From assembly GCA_037179515.1 (NCBI GenBank), contig JAXCGZ010007599.1:62001-126000 (forward strand): a stretch of 64,000 bases of DNA. The letters run 5' to 3'. Origin of the DNA: Halocaridina rubra (taxonomy: Eukaryota > Arthropoda > Malacostraca > Decapoda > Atyidae). Below the pieces are notes generated by a model. It searched no databases. It had not been told where the DNA came from and saw nothing but the letters and a program-made list of their open reading frames with translations. Positions 23,970 through 38,558 of the stretch are shown here, one piece after another (the first letter of the stretch is position 1; the number at the start of each line of letters is the position of its first letter). Made by a program: the position numbers and the translations under genes.

Positions 23970-24800
23970 CATTCACGGTAAGTTTACCTATTATGTACAT
24001 ATGTATGTCACGTCATCATCACCTCATTCTCCGTAATTTTATCTATCACTTTCATAAAAATTTACGTTGCTTCCTGTTATTTATAATGTAAAGGGTGCTT
24101 TTTTAACAGTGCAGGGAGGGTTTATACAGTACGTAAACATAAAAATAATTGTAAAATACCTATGTATGTCACGTCATCATCACCTTATTCACCGTAATTC
24201 TATCTATCACTTTCATAAAAATCTACGTTGCTTGCTGTTATTTATAATGTAAAGGGTGTTTTTTTAACAGTGCAGGGAGGGTTTATACAGTACGTAAACG
24301 TAAAAATAATTGTAAAATTCCTATGTATGTCACGTCATCATCACATTCACGGTAAGTTTTCCTATCACTTTCATAAGAATTTACGTTGCTTGCTATTATT
24401 TATAATGTAAAGGGTGTTTTTTTAACATTGCAGGGAGGGTTTATACAGTACGTAAACGTAAAAATAATTGTAAAATTCCTATGTATGTCACGTCATCATC
24501 ACATTCACGGTAAGTTTTCCTATCACTTTCATAAAAATTTACGTTGCTTGCTGTTATTTATAATGTAAAGGGTGTTTTTTTAACAGTGCAGGGAGGGTTT
24601 ATACAGTACGTAAACGTAAAAATAATTGTAAATGAGTATGTCATGTAATTACCACTTCATTCACCGTAATTTTATCTATCACTTTCATATAAATTTTCGT
24701 TACATGCTGTTATTTATGAAGTAAAGGGTGGTATGTTAACAGTACAGGGAGGGTTTATACAGTGTAAATGTAAAAATAAGTTAAAATATCTATGTAAATA
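23970..24800 (+). repeat. 3' tandem repeats of T7, five units of about 158 bp
   Basis: The word 'cagggagggtttatacagt' recurs near 24112, 24273, 24431, 24589 and 24745 (periods 161, 158, 158, 156). Most units carry 'cattcacggtaagtttt' upstream and 'tttttttaacagtgcag' downstream. Other copies have two units, so the array has expanded here. Confidence 0.9.
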
Positions 24801-24880
24801 TAGGCTGATCCTACTCCGCGGTTTTCCTGTTTCGCGCCGTGTCCCAGAACCGAACTACCGTGATAAGGGGGGGAACACTG

Positions 24881-28722
<3,842 letters not shown>

Positions 28723-29432
28723 GAGAGAGAGAGAGGGTCATAAGTCATTGTTGTACTAGTACACCAATTTCTTATGTGGAAATATCACCCCAATAAGGGT
28801 GAAAATCCCATTTTATAGAGGGTACTGACTGACCACACTGCAAACATTGACACAAGCACTGGTTGGTGGTCATTTGGTTTATTTTTTCTCTGAATAATCC
28901 AGTCAGAAAGTCATTATGGCTTAGCACTGTCTTCCCCAGGACCCGAACTTAGAAACCAACATCAGGCTCCAGTATTCCACTGACGTTAGGTCAATATTCC
29001 CTATGTATTCATGTAAAAACATGCGTCTATCGTCAGGTAGTGGTAAGAAGTGTTGGTGACCTTGGTAAGAGTACAGGTTTCCCACTTCCTCCTCCTTTGC
29101 TCCTCCCTATCCTACCACTTAAGTAAACTGATCACCGCCACCACACACCTGTTGTCCACCGCATATAATTAACTTTTTTACTTTTTGTTTATGTGTATAT
29201 TGTTAATACTGTACTTGTTTATTTTTAACTTACATATGCATTTCAGCTTGCTTATGCACTTGTAAAATGTGATTAACTAGCTTATTTCTTTGGTATAATG
29301 TGTTTATAATGCTTGTGGAACGTATCTATGTCTATTAACATTATTCCTTAAGGAAAGAGACTCTTTAAATTATGCAAAATTTGGTTCACACGAGCATTTT
29401 CAGAACCTATCCTCACATAACAAAAGAGGAAA
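28723..29432. other. Unclassified sequence inside the left arm
   Basis: Starts with a short GA run, then mixed-composition sequence. I see no convincing gene, RNA or terminal repeats. It is duplicated in the right arm at about 43670-44387. Confidence 0.4.
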
Positions 29433-29639
29433 TTGCACTGTCTACAGGTAAATCAATATACTCTAAGAAAGCTAATCAAACATATATATATAAATGGCCT
29501 GCACTCATTTAGATGTAGACACGGCTGTAGAATCTCGGCGGCAATACAGCTATCTTCTGAACCAGCGGATATGGTAAGAAAAACCTCACTAATCTGCTTC
29601 CTGACATTCCCTCTTCCAAGTTTGAGTGACGACTACTAA
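29433..29639 (+). CDS. Doubtful 68-codon open frame, duplicated in both arms
   Basis: A short frame (MHCLQVNQYTLRKLIKHIYI...) whose counterpart at 43461-43667 differs at two residues. I recognise no family, and the frame may be open by chance. Conservation between arms reflects recent duplication rather than selection. Confidence 0.15.
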   Translation: MHCLQVNQYTLRKLIKHIYINGLHSFRCRHGCRISAAIQLSSEPADMVRKTSLICFLTFPLPSLSDDY

Positions 29640-29957
29640 TACTGGGTATCGTATACACGTCATCATATTTCTCACAACCCACAACCCGCTAACAAACTTA
29701 TGAACTAACAAAATGAAAAATAAACTTTTTTCATTTCAGAAAGAAAAATGAGCGTTGGAATGTGAGGGTTCTTGCAAAGATTATAATTTATACACCGAAT
29801 AAAAAAAAAAATTAATATGTACAAAGAACCAAACTAAGGGTTAGCATACATAAACAAACATAAATAAATAAAAAAAAATGTGTCATTCCACGACATCCTC
29901 AGGGGGAGCCAAAGGAAATTACATTGTATGTAGGAACAACCCAATATTCTACTGTAT
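29640..29957. other. Non-coding stretch in the left arm
   Basis: AT-rich, with A-runs. It ends near the word 'cgacatcctcagggggagcc', which is repeated in the right arm near 43190. No gene is seen. Confidence 0.4.
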
Positions 29958-30218
29958 TTACAAAAGTCCTTGATCCCTTCTCTCAGTCATGACTTTCATT
30001 CCACTAGCACACTGAGGACGGAGACTAGAAAGTGTCTCAGGGCGAGGAACTTCATCAGCAGGATCATTTGAAATGCCTGTATTGTCAACATTGTCAGTTT
30101 CCAGCTTTCTTAATAATCCAAAGGCGTAACTTAGCCTAATTCTCCAAGTAGGATGATCTGTTATACCAACAACACCAGAGTCTGGGTCCATTGGTAAGCA
30201 AAAAATAAACTTTATCAA
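29958..30218 (-). CDS. Unrecognised 86-codon frame, duplicated in both arms
   Basis: The minus-strand frame contains MDPDSGVVGITDHPTWRIRL and ..DNTGISNDPADEVPRPETLS... The composition is more protein-like than its neighbours. The other arm (42906-43139, plus strand) encodes the same peptide with a 27-bp in-frame deletion and two substitutions. It could be part of an element protein or an exon; I do not recognise it. The adjacent AT-rich sequence gives no further support. Confidence 0.3.
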   Translation of the reverse strand: MIKFIFCLPMDPDSGVVGITDHPTWRIRLSYAFGLLRKLETDNVDNTGISNDPADEVPRPETLSSLRPQCASGMKVMTERRDQGLL

Positions 30219-30239
30219 ATATAAACTTTATCTACCCAC

Positions 30240-30946
30240 ATACTTCACTCCTCATACCTTCGCTACAAGTATATTGTAAAAAGTTGGTACTGTACTGTAC
30301 AATAGTTTACTGTATGCACTATTATATTGTCTCATTATTATTGTATGTATTACAATTTATTAATAAGATTAATGTTTTACAGTTTATTTAAAAAAATATA
30401 TGCTATTACTGTACAACAACCAATCCCAATGCCAATTGGTCCTAGCGCTGACTCCTCTTCCTCTGCCCCCTCCTCCATTCTCGAGCATGAGGGGTTGTAG
30501 ACACTGCTGAACTTTAACTTGCTGCATACAGCTCCTCAAACCTTCACTACCCAGTTTAAGGTGTTGGTATACCGTACAGAATAGATTACTTTATATACTA
30601 TTACAATGCTTCATTATCATACATATCACAATTAACAAGTATAATTGATTGTTTTACAGTTTATTAACAAAATATTTGTTATTACATTTCAATAACCCAT
30701 CCCATTGCCTAATGGTTCTAATGCTGCCTCCTATTCCTCTCCCCCCTCCTCCACTATCAAGAATGGGAGAGCGTAGTCACCGCTGAACTTTAACTCGTGG
30801 CATGCAACACTTCAAACCCTCGCTACTCAGTTTAAGACTTTGGTACTGTACAGTGGTTTACAGTAAGTACTATTACAATGTCTTATTATTAATGTATGTA
30901 TTACAATTTATAATCATTATTCCTGTTTTAAGGTATATTAACCAAA
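30240..30946. repeat. Tandem repeat, unit about 278 bp, 2.5 units
   Basis: The word 'ttggta' with its surrounding block recurs at 30284, 30564 and 30840. Each unit has 'tactattac' or similar, a 'gttttacagtttatt' block, a C/T-rich 'ctcctcca' stretch and 'ctgaactttaact'. The array is mirrored at 42188-42880, and diverged remnants extend to about 42060 on that side. Confidence 0.85.
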
Positions 30947-31610
30947 ATTTTCACTGGATATTTTATCTTCTTCATTGATTTGTACACATTACCGTCACCA
31001 AATCTAAATGTTGCTTCACTTTCTTCCTCTTCTATCATCAATTTCTCTTCTTCTGATAACGTCTGTATATACGATTTCAACCAGTCAATACCACAAACTA
31101 TAGAACTGCATGCTGTATCGAGAATAGCATAACTAATAGATTCTGTTATCAACACTGACATTATATCAGGACTTTCAACAACAGCATATGACTCAGCTTA
31201 GTGTACTTCTTCATTTGCACTATTTACATACACAGTTCTCGGACATGCTGGAGACGGATGTTACCCGGATCCACATAAATAATACTTTCTAACTTTACCA
31301 TATTTATCAGCAGATTTTTTTGGCCTCTTTTCTCACTTCTATTTGCTATGTCTCTTCTTCCTTTAAATCCTACACAGCCTCTTCCCCTCGTGACTATATA
31401 TACATCATCTGTGTTAAACACTGGCTCAAATTTTACTACTACTGCAGGAGTCTCACCTAGGCCTACATTACATGACACTGCACCCAGTGACAATACTTCT
31501 TGGCTTCCAAAAAATTTCTTTAAGGCTTGCTGCATGGACTCAAACATTTTTTCTTGAAGGAAATTTAGAAGAGTTGCCAGAGGTGAAGCCATCACATCAC
31601 ATTACCTAAT
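30928..31610 (-). pseudogene. Gag C-terminus and retropepsin-like protease of a retroelement
   Basis: On the minus strand, a gag-like stretch (..SMQQALKKFFGSQEVLSL..) is followed by a basic region and a damaged CCHC-type zinc knuckle (YLCGSG, stop, HPSPACP; near 31255). Then comes a protease-like motif AILDTACSSIVCGIDWL (near 31110) and ..FRFGDGNVYKSMKKIKYPVK. In such proteins the Asp of D-T/S-A/G-C is catalytic. The frame ends at 30928 where the tandem repeat starts, so the rest of pol is missing. The element class is uncertain. Confidence 0.65.
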
Positions 31611-32245
31611 TTTTTGTGTAAACTGGGGAAAGCTCTTAAGCCGTTTACCTGATCCTGTGGTTCCATATATTGTTAAAATCAGTATCCTTCCCATTTATAT
31701 TAACTTGTTAGTTAGTTTGATACACGAAATAATTGAATAAGTAAAAAAAAAAAAAATATCCACCTGTCAACAGTACTGAGTTAAGATGCCAAGTAGTACA
31801 GCTGTCTTATTTTCTTCATTTTTATTTTTTTGCTTTTCTTTTAGCTTTCTCTTTTACTATTTTGTTTTTATTTTGTATATATATTGAATGAAATGTAAAG
31901 TCTAATCTTGTGATAACATACCTTGGTTAGCAAGTGAGTTTATCAGTTAGGAAGAATATATAGCAGAAACAGGTGGGTGCCACCTCAGACACAGGTTCGA
32001 ATTTTTCCTTCAGGTTTGACTTTTGTTTTGTTGCGTTTTTTTTCTTTTTCTTTTTATCCTTAAATTACCATGGTCAAGTTTTTAAGTTAAGATGTGTGTT
32101 ACCAGAAAAGAGATAAACTGAGTCACTAAATAGCACTTATATGGAGATATAAAAATTCGGTGTGAAGCTTAATTAAAAGTTTTTCTCTTTTTTTTTTCCT
32201 CTTTCTCGTCTTCTTTCTATATTCTGTGAGAGGGAGAACATAAAA

Positions 32246-33324
32246 ATGACGCCATCTTTGTCCCAAACCTCTCCCATCCATGGGTCGGTAGGAGGGGTAG
32301 CCATAAGGAGACTCAAACAGAAAATCAAGAATTTAGAGGAAATGGTTATAAGCCTTGATGATAAAATTCAGAATATGGATGGAGAAATGAAAGAGAATGA
32401 AACACTCAGAGAGCAAATAAGATCTTTGGAGGAAGCAAATAAAGCACAAGGGCAGGAGAGAAAGGAACTAGAAAAAAGAATAAAGAAGCTGGAAGGGGAA
32501 AAGAGTCAACTAGAATCTAGACTTTCTAAACAAGAAGATAAAAACAAACAGCTGAATGACAACCTAAAGGAATTAGATATTAGTTCACTGCTCTCTTCTG
32601 AGAGAGACGAGATTGCTGCTTGGAATGTCCAGATTAAGGAAAACATTGAACAGTTCAGAAAAGAGTTCCAGGAGCTGGATATGGAAAATGATGCTATGAA
32701 AACTTCCTTTGCTGATGCACTAAAGGGGAATGTGGCAGTAAAAGAGGCTGTAAAGGTGGTGGCACTGGAAAACATACAAACAGTTGACTATAAAGAGACA
32801 GTAATCGAAAAAATGAAAGACGTTGTGATGGACAGGGCAAACCCACTCATCAGACAGGCACTTGATAAGGAGAAGACAGTGGTAATCTCAGGCATAAGCG
32901 AGTCTCAGGAGCCAACATGGCAGGGGAGACTTGAAGAAAATAAAGCTAGGGTTGTAGACCTGATAAGAAAGCTTGGAGTAGTATGTGGTCCTGAGGATAT
33001 TGTAAACATACACCAACTAGGTAAATATTCGAGGGATGGAAAGCCGAGACCAACAAAAGTAACCTTTGAGAGAGGGGAAACATGTAGGGAAATATTGTTG
33101 AGAAAAAAGGTCTAAAAGACCTTCAAGAATTCAAAGAAGTGTTCATTAGACAATACAGAACACAGGAAGAGATGGGAAAGATCAAAAACTTGTTGCAAGA
33201 GGCAAGAAGGTTAAATGATGAAAGAAATGAAGAAGAGAAGAAAAATTTTCATTACAGAGTTCTTCCAGACAAAGGGGAGATAAAGAAGATAATGACAGAA
33301 GATCAGGGGATGGGGCCTCATTAA
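32246..33324 (+). pseudogene. CR1-A ORF1 (coiled-coil RNA-binding-like protein), one frameshift
   Basis: The ATG at 32246 opens MTPSLSQTSPIHGSVGG. A long Lys/Glu-rich heptad region follows (codons about 20-175), then an RRM-like block (VVISGISESQEPTWQGRL .. HQLGKYSRDGKPRPTKVTF). A one-base change near 33110 ('agaaaaaaggtc') shifts the frame, and reading resumes at 33139 to the TAA at 33322. The intact equivalent is CR1-E ORF1. The product would coat element RNA and act as a nucleic-acid chaperone. Confidence 0.85.
33243..33249 (+). promoter_or_regulatory. Candidate -1 ribosomal frameshift heptamer (A AAT TTT) of CR1-A
   Basis: The heptamer fits X XXY YYZ in the ORF1 frame. ORF2 is in the -1 frame. 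That frame is closed by a TGA at 33228 just upstream and is open from the heptamer into the endonuclease. The same heptamer lies at 50535-50529, 56034-56028 and 62460-62454 (minus strand) in copies B, C and E. Confidence 0.55.
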
Positions 33325-34494
33325 GATTGTTATACACAAATGCTGATGGATTAGCTGGTAAGGCAGTAGAATTAAAAGATAGGATTCACAACAGTAAGGC
33401 AGATATAGTAGCAATTACAGAGACTAAGTTGAGTGAGGACATAAACAGTGTCACAGTTTTTCTTAAGGGTTTCAGAATACTAAGGGTTGAAAGATCTGAG
33501 AGGACTGTTGGAGGGATAGCACTGCTCATAAGTGAAAGGATTCAAGTCGAAGAAATAAACTTGGCTATAGAAAGTGAGTTCAAGGAATTTCTTGTTGCTC
33601 GTATAAATACTGGGTCAGAGAGCATTATAATAACTGTTGTATACAACCCACCAAGGAACCAAAATAGGCTTGAAGTTTATGAGGAAAGTCATATAGGTAC
33701 TATTGAAGTCATAAACTCAGTTGTTAACATGGCATGGGAAAAAAAATGTAGGATTTTGATTATGGGAGACTTTAATCATAAAGAGATAGACTGGATAAAT
33801 CTTGACCCACACAGTGGTGAGGACTCATTCGGGGCAAGATTCCTAGATTGCGTACAAGGGAATTTCCTACACCAACATGTAATGGAACCAACAAGGGCCA
33901 GGGGTGGGGATGAGCCATCACTACTTGATCTAGTGCTCACAGATAATGTGTTGGATATTGAAAAAATTGAGTATGAACCACCAATTGGAAAGAGTGACCA
34001 CTGTGTGTTGTTGATGGAGTATATCATTGAAGATATTCTTCCTGAGAGTAGAGGCACTGAGGACATGAGGAGGAACTATCCGAAAGGAGATTACATCAAA
34101 ATGAATGAGCTTTTTGCAGTTATTGACTGGAGAACCTTATTTTACAACAAATCTGTACAAGAAATGTATGACATCTTTTGTGAGAAATATGGGAAGATAG
34201 TAGATTGCTGCAGACCTGTCACCAAAGTAGGTGTAATTCATGCCAGAGAGAAATGGTTCGATAATGGGTGTAAAAGAGCTAGGGAGTGGAGAGACAAATG
34301 CTGGAAAAGGTATAGGAGGAGAAAAAACATAAATGCCTGGCAAACCTACAAAAGAACAAGAAATGACTACCTAAGTAAAAGGAGAGAGGCAGAGAGAGAC
34401 TATGAGAGGGACATCACCAGGAAGGCTAAAGAAAATCCCAAGCTTTTCCACAGCTTTATCAGAGGAAAACTGAAGGTAAAAGAACAGGTTTTAA

Positions 34495-34695
34495 ATAAAT
34501 AATAAATAAATAAATAAACTTTATTTCCATTTTACAATGGGTATTCGTCAGCCAGGACAAGCCCCAACCCCCCACTGTGATGTCCACTCACAGCAGTTCC
34601 TGCCAGTAAACAGCTTAAACTCTCGGTCTTGGACGGGGACCGATCTTTCAACCTCGTGAATGCGAAGCCAGCGCGTTACCCTGTACTAGCCAGCA
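34495..34695 (-). mobile_element. tRNA-derived SINE inserted in CR1-A ORF2
   Basis: Other CR1 copies read 'caggttttaaggctaaagag' without a break here. In CR1-A, 201 bp lie between 'ttttaa' and 'ggctaa'. On the minus strand it starts with a tRNA-like head ('ggtaacgcgctggcttcgca', then 'gatcggtccccg' in B-box position) and ends with (TTTA)n. Flanking duplications are not clear. Confidence 0.8.
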
Positions 34696-36440
34696 GGCTA
34701 AAGAGAGCGGATGGAAGCATCACTGAGACGGATGAAGAGATCTGCAAAGAATTGAACGAGGAGTTTCAGTCAGTATTTACAGTAGAAAATACCCCACCCC
34801 CTCAGATTGCAGTGATAGAAGCTCAAGGGCCGGTATTAGAGAACATCAACCTTACAGCCACAGAGGTATGCAAAGCGCTGATGGATTTAGATGTTCATAA
34901 AGCTACAGGTCCTGATGACATATCCCCTCATGTGCTTAAAAAATGCGCAAACACAATATCAGTGGCACTAAGTATCATATTTAAAGAGTCACTGGAGTCG
35001 GGGGAGATTCCAAGATGCTGGGAACAAGCAAATGTGATACCTATCTTCAAAAAAGGAAGGAGGGATACGGCTCTGAACTATAGGCCAGTTTCCTTGACCA
35101 GCATAGTTTGCAAAGTTATGGAGAAACTACTAAGGAAACATATCTCTCTTCACTTGGAATCCTTCAACTTTTTGTCAGTGAGGCAACATGGCTTCAGAGA
35201 AGGTAGATCAACAGTAACAAACTTATTAGAATTTTATGATGAGGTAAGCCAAATCTTACAGGAAAGAGAGGGCTGGGCAGATTGCATATTCCTAGACTTC
35301 CAGAAAGCATTTGACACTGTTCCACATGGGAGACTTATTAGGAAGCTGCAATCAATGGCTAGAATAGGTGGAAATGTTTTGGAATGGATAAAAACTTACT
35401 TAGAAGGAAGAGAACAGAGGGTTAGAGTAAGACACTCAGTGTCTGAATGGAGAAGAGTTAGTAGTGGAGTTCCACAGGGTTCAGTTTTAGGGCCACTTTT
35501 GTTCCTTTTATATGTAAATGACCTACCAGAGTCTGTAAATTCATTCATGAATATGTTTGCAGATGATGCAAAGATTGTGAAGAAAGTAAAAAACGAGAAC
35601 AATGGTAGAGAACTTCAGGAGGATCTAAATAATCTGCATGAGTGGTCAGAAAAGTGGCTAATGAAATTCAATACTTCAAAATGTAAGGTAATGAGAATGG
35701 GTACAAGTGCAAGAAGGCCCAAGCTTGACTACTCGGTGGCTGGAGTACAACTTCAAGAGACAGAAAATGAGAGAGATCTAGGAGTAAACATACTGGCAGA
35801 TTTGTCTCCAGAAATACATATAAATGGCATAGTAAGGGCAGCATATGCATTCTTATCAAATGTAAGGGTAGCCTTCAGGCACATGGACGAGGAAATGTTC
35901 AGAAATATTTATGTAACCTATGTGAGGCCAAAACTCGAATATGCAGCCCCCTTTTGGAATCCGCACTTGAAAAAGCACATAGCTAAGCTTGAAAAAGTTC
36001 AAAGACATGCCACGAAACTGGTGCCAGAAATACGCAATCTCAGTTATGATGAGAGGCTGAGGGAATTAGACTTACCATCACTCGAAGCTAGAAGAGTGAG
36101 GGGGGATATGGTTACAGTCTTTAAATTCCTTCATGGTTATGATAGAGTGGATAGGGATCGATATTTTGATATGGCTGGCTCTAGAACTAGAGGTCATAGT
36201 TTGAAGCTTCGTAAGAAAACTTCTTTGCAGGATGTAAGGAAATACTTTTTCAGTGTAAGAGTAGTTGATAATTGGAATTGGCTAAGCGAGGAGGTAGTTA
36301 ATGCTATCTCAATCCATAGTTTTAAGGACAGGTATGATAAGTATCACTAAGTATAAAATGGAACCGATCAGGAGACGGGAAGATACGAGCTTTGGGCTCT
36401 TTCCCGTAAACACAATTAGGTAATCACACTTAGGTAATCA

Positions 36441-36945
36441 CTGAAAGATACTGCTGTCAACACTATTTGTTTGTCTTTAACCTCTAGCCCAGCACTGTCC
36501 AGTAGTTTGAATGCTAACATACTCTTTGGTATAGTCATGTAGTACTTACCTAAAACTGCACTTCTTTTCACAAATTCCAAAATATACTTTTCCATAGTGT
36601 CTTACTTTTCCTTTTTATATCTATCGAATTTTGTCCATGATTCATACACTGCTGACAATTCATCCTTTTTATACCATTTATCCAAGTACCCTAGCAAAAC
36701 TTTTACTCCGTTGTTATTTGCTAATTTTTCAATGTCAGCCTCTTCAAAGATCTTACCCCTCACCTCGCTTCCTTCTGGGAATGATAGGGCAATTGTCATA
36801 GCTTGTTTCTTATTTTCAATACTTGTGATACCCTGTTATGCCTTTAATTCTTGTATCCAGCGGTCGTAACTTTTGTCTCCTCTAACCACGGCACTTGTGC
36901 CCGTCCACAATCGCCATTGTCAATCATCTTTTCTTCGTTCTTTTC
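36441..36945 (-). pseudogene. Gag N-terminal part of the retroelement split by CR1-A
   Basis: On the minus strand, VVRGDKSYDRWIQELKA is followed by a stop (TAA where relatives have Trp). Then comes KKQAMTIALSFPEGSEVRG.. and ..LLGYLDKWYKKDELSAVYES (36602-36840), and a further region with indels down to 36441. It precedes the gag-protease piece at 30928-31610 in reading order, with CR1-A between. The assignment as gag is from general resemblance to invertebrate retroelement gag proteins. Confidence 0.6.
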
Positions 36946-37379
36946 ATCTTAATACTCGCCAGTTTCCTTCCACCTGCCACAAACCACATTCTGCTACTAT
37001 TTGTCGAACTCACAGATCAATGTGGCAGGATAAATCAATGACAGACATACAATATATATCCTTAATATTGTAGCCAAAATATAACATCGTGTACCGACCG
37101 CTTCTCTACAATCCACACCTCATATGAAAGTAAACAAACAAACAAAAGGTGCTTGAGAAGTGCAATATGGTATATAATAATTTGAATAGAATTAACATCT
37201 ACCACATTGCCTTGTTGGTGGTAATGCTGCTACCAACTGCTGCCAGATGTAAGAATCATTGAGTATATTTGCTTTATGCTCAGATATACCGAATAAACTT
37301 TTTCAGCTTGTTTTTAACAGGCTCTATTTGGTGAGTTAACTCGTCTGAGAATAAATATAAGAATTTGGATAAAAACGAA
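36946..37379. other. No gene recognised
   Basis: Mixed-composition sequence, possibly including the upstream part of the gag element. No open frame, terminal repeat or RNA is evident. Confidence 0.4.
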
Positions 37380-37578
37380 TTTTCTCGTCTTTGCTGGTTA
37401 AGGGGTTAACTATCGTCGCCACAGTTGAATGGCTTAACCCTAATGAGCGGCCAATGTTGGTTGCAGTTTTTCTCTTTTAGATGCAATTTATTATTTCTAC
37501 TTTAACTTTCATGGTGATGGCTTTCCTTTTCTTCGAAGCACTGCCATCAGAAGAATCTCCTATATGCTTGAGAGGCAT
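37380..37578 (-). pseudogene. Second pogo-type transposase remnant (CENP-B-like N-terminus)
   Basis: The minus-strand ATG at 37578 reads MPLKHIGDSSDGSASKKRKA, ITMKVKVEIINCI, a stop, then KRKTATNIGRSLGLSHSTVA and TIV. This is a CENP-B/psq-type helix-turn-helix, clearly different from the T1-T10 family. No catalytic domain is visible downstream. Confidence 0.65.
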
Positions 37579-38317
37579 AGGCAGTATGGTTTACAATCGG
37601 GAACTGAGTGACGCTTCTTCGTCTCAGTCTAATGCTGTTTGACGAAGTATTCTTTCATCACACTCAACAAACTATTCCGCATGAAGTTCATATTTAAGAC
37701 TATACATTTTGTAAGTTTGTAAATATATTCAAATTAGGTCCTTCACTTAACCAAATATATAAACAAGTAAATAAATAAAATCATTAATTTGGTATATACG
37801 TACACAACAATGCTTCGTGATGAGACATATGTTTGCCATGCTCAACAACTGTTCAGCACAATGAGTTCGAATTTGCAACACAAACCATGTACAGTAGGTC
37901 AAAAATAGGATTCATAATGATTTATGGGAGCAGCTTCTTAATGATGACATGGTAAACCGAGGGCTCCATGTATTTGTTTAATAAAGATTTTATTCAATTA
38001 ACTAGAGTATAGGGCTTTTTTCTTAATTTACCCACTAACATATTTATGAGAATGATTCTTGAGATGCTGAATTGTCACGTTGACTTAAATGAGAAACTAT
38101 TTAATAATAGAATTTTTCATTATTATAATAGCAATTGTTTCTACAAATCTAATCTTAAGTCCTACAAATATCTGACGTAAAAGATAATCTAAAATTTATA
38201 CCTTAAAATCATATCTATACATAAGTTTTGTATATAAATGCAAACACTTTGTGGTTTTATTAACTAAATCATTTTCTTTTTTTGAAAGCTTTATCTACTG
38301 AATGAGATCATAGAGTA
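37579..38317. other. AT-rich stretch, no gene seen
   Basis: No coding frame of interest, no terminal repeats and no tRNA-like fold noticed. Confidence 0.4.
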
Positions 38318-38556
38318 CAGACACTCCTCAACTTACGAACGAGTTAGGTTCCAGAAGTTCGTTCATAAGTAGAATTGTTTGTAAGTTGTGTTTAGGTAAA
38401 AAAAAAAAGGCACTGTGCAGTACATATATACTGTACAGTATATGCAAAAATATGTTAAACATAAGTACTACATAAAACTATAATTGAAAAATAAAGTTCA
38501 GGGGTATCATTGAATTGTAATACAATTATAGTAATATTATAAATAAAGGAATACTG
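38318..38556 (+). mobile_element. Left terminal fragment of another TA-targeting transposon
   Basis: 'cagacactcctcaacttacg' followed by 'ttcgttcataagtagaattg' has the look of a pogo/mariner-type terminal repeat and is preceded by TA. The matching right end was not found. T10 starts at 38559, so T10 may have inserted into it. Confidence 0.5.
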
Positions 38557-38558
38557 TA

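Larger units (their letters stand above)
21225..24880 (+). mobile_element. Tigger/pogo transposon T7, most complete copy
   Basis: The left terminal region (..gcgtttcttgattcgcc..actgtatcgtgg) lies from about 21225 and the right end 'gggaacactg' closes at 24880 against a (TA)n array. The order is 5' repeats, transposase (22150-23912), then an enlarged 3' region with five tandem units. At 3.66 kb it is longer than T2 because of these extra units. Confidence 0.9.
33231..36350 (+). pseudogene. CR1-A ORF2 (endonuclease and reverse transcriptase), split by SINE
   Basis: The frame opens after a TGA at 33228 and has no early ATG. Endonuclease motifs seen are LYTNADG, ITETKLSED, MGDFNHKEIDW, LLDLVLTDN and KSDHCVL. 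RT motifs are YRPVSLTSIVCK, FLDFQKAFDTVPH (A), SSGVPQGSVLGPLLFLLYVN (B) and MFADDAKI (C). The stop follows ..FKDRYDKYH at 36350. Apart from the SINE at 34495-34695 both halves are open (33231-34494 and 34696-36350). The enzyme would nick target DNA and prime reverse transcription. Confidence 0.92.
31700..36440 (+). mobile_element. CR1/L2-like LINE copy A, near full length
   Basis: A 5' untranslated region (about 31700-32245) matches the reverse of the window's last 540 bases. Then come ORF1, ORF2 and the 3' end 'gggctctttcccgtaaacac', with tail units 'aattaggtaatcac' ending near 36440. It lies inside a gag-protease element: gag sequence resumes directly at 36441. A 201-bp SINE interrupts ORF2 at 34495-34695. 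Confidence 0.92.

Noticed and set aside
23970..24800. CRISPR-like array
   Set aside because: Units of about 158 bp are contiguous without unique spacers, and the DNA is eukaryotic. It is a minisatellite in a transposon end.
36597..37073. Plus-strand frames of 66-90 codons
   Set aside because: They lie opposite the gag-like frame on the minus strand, which has the recognisable motifs.
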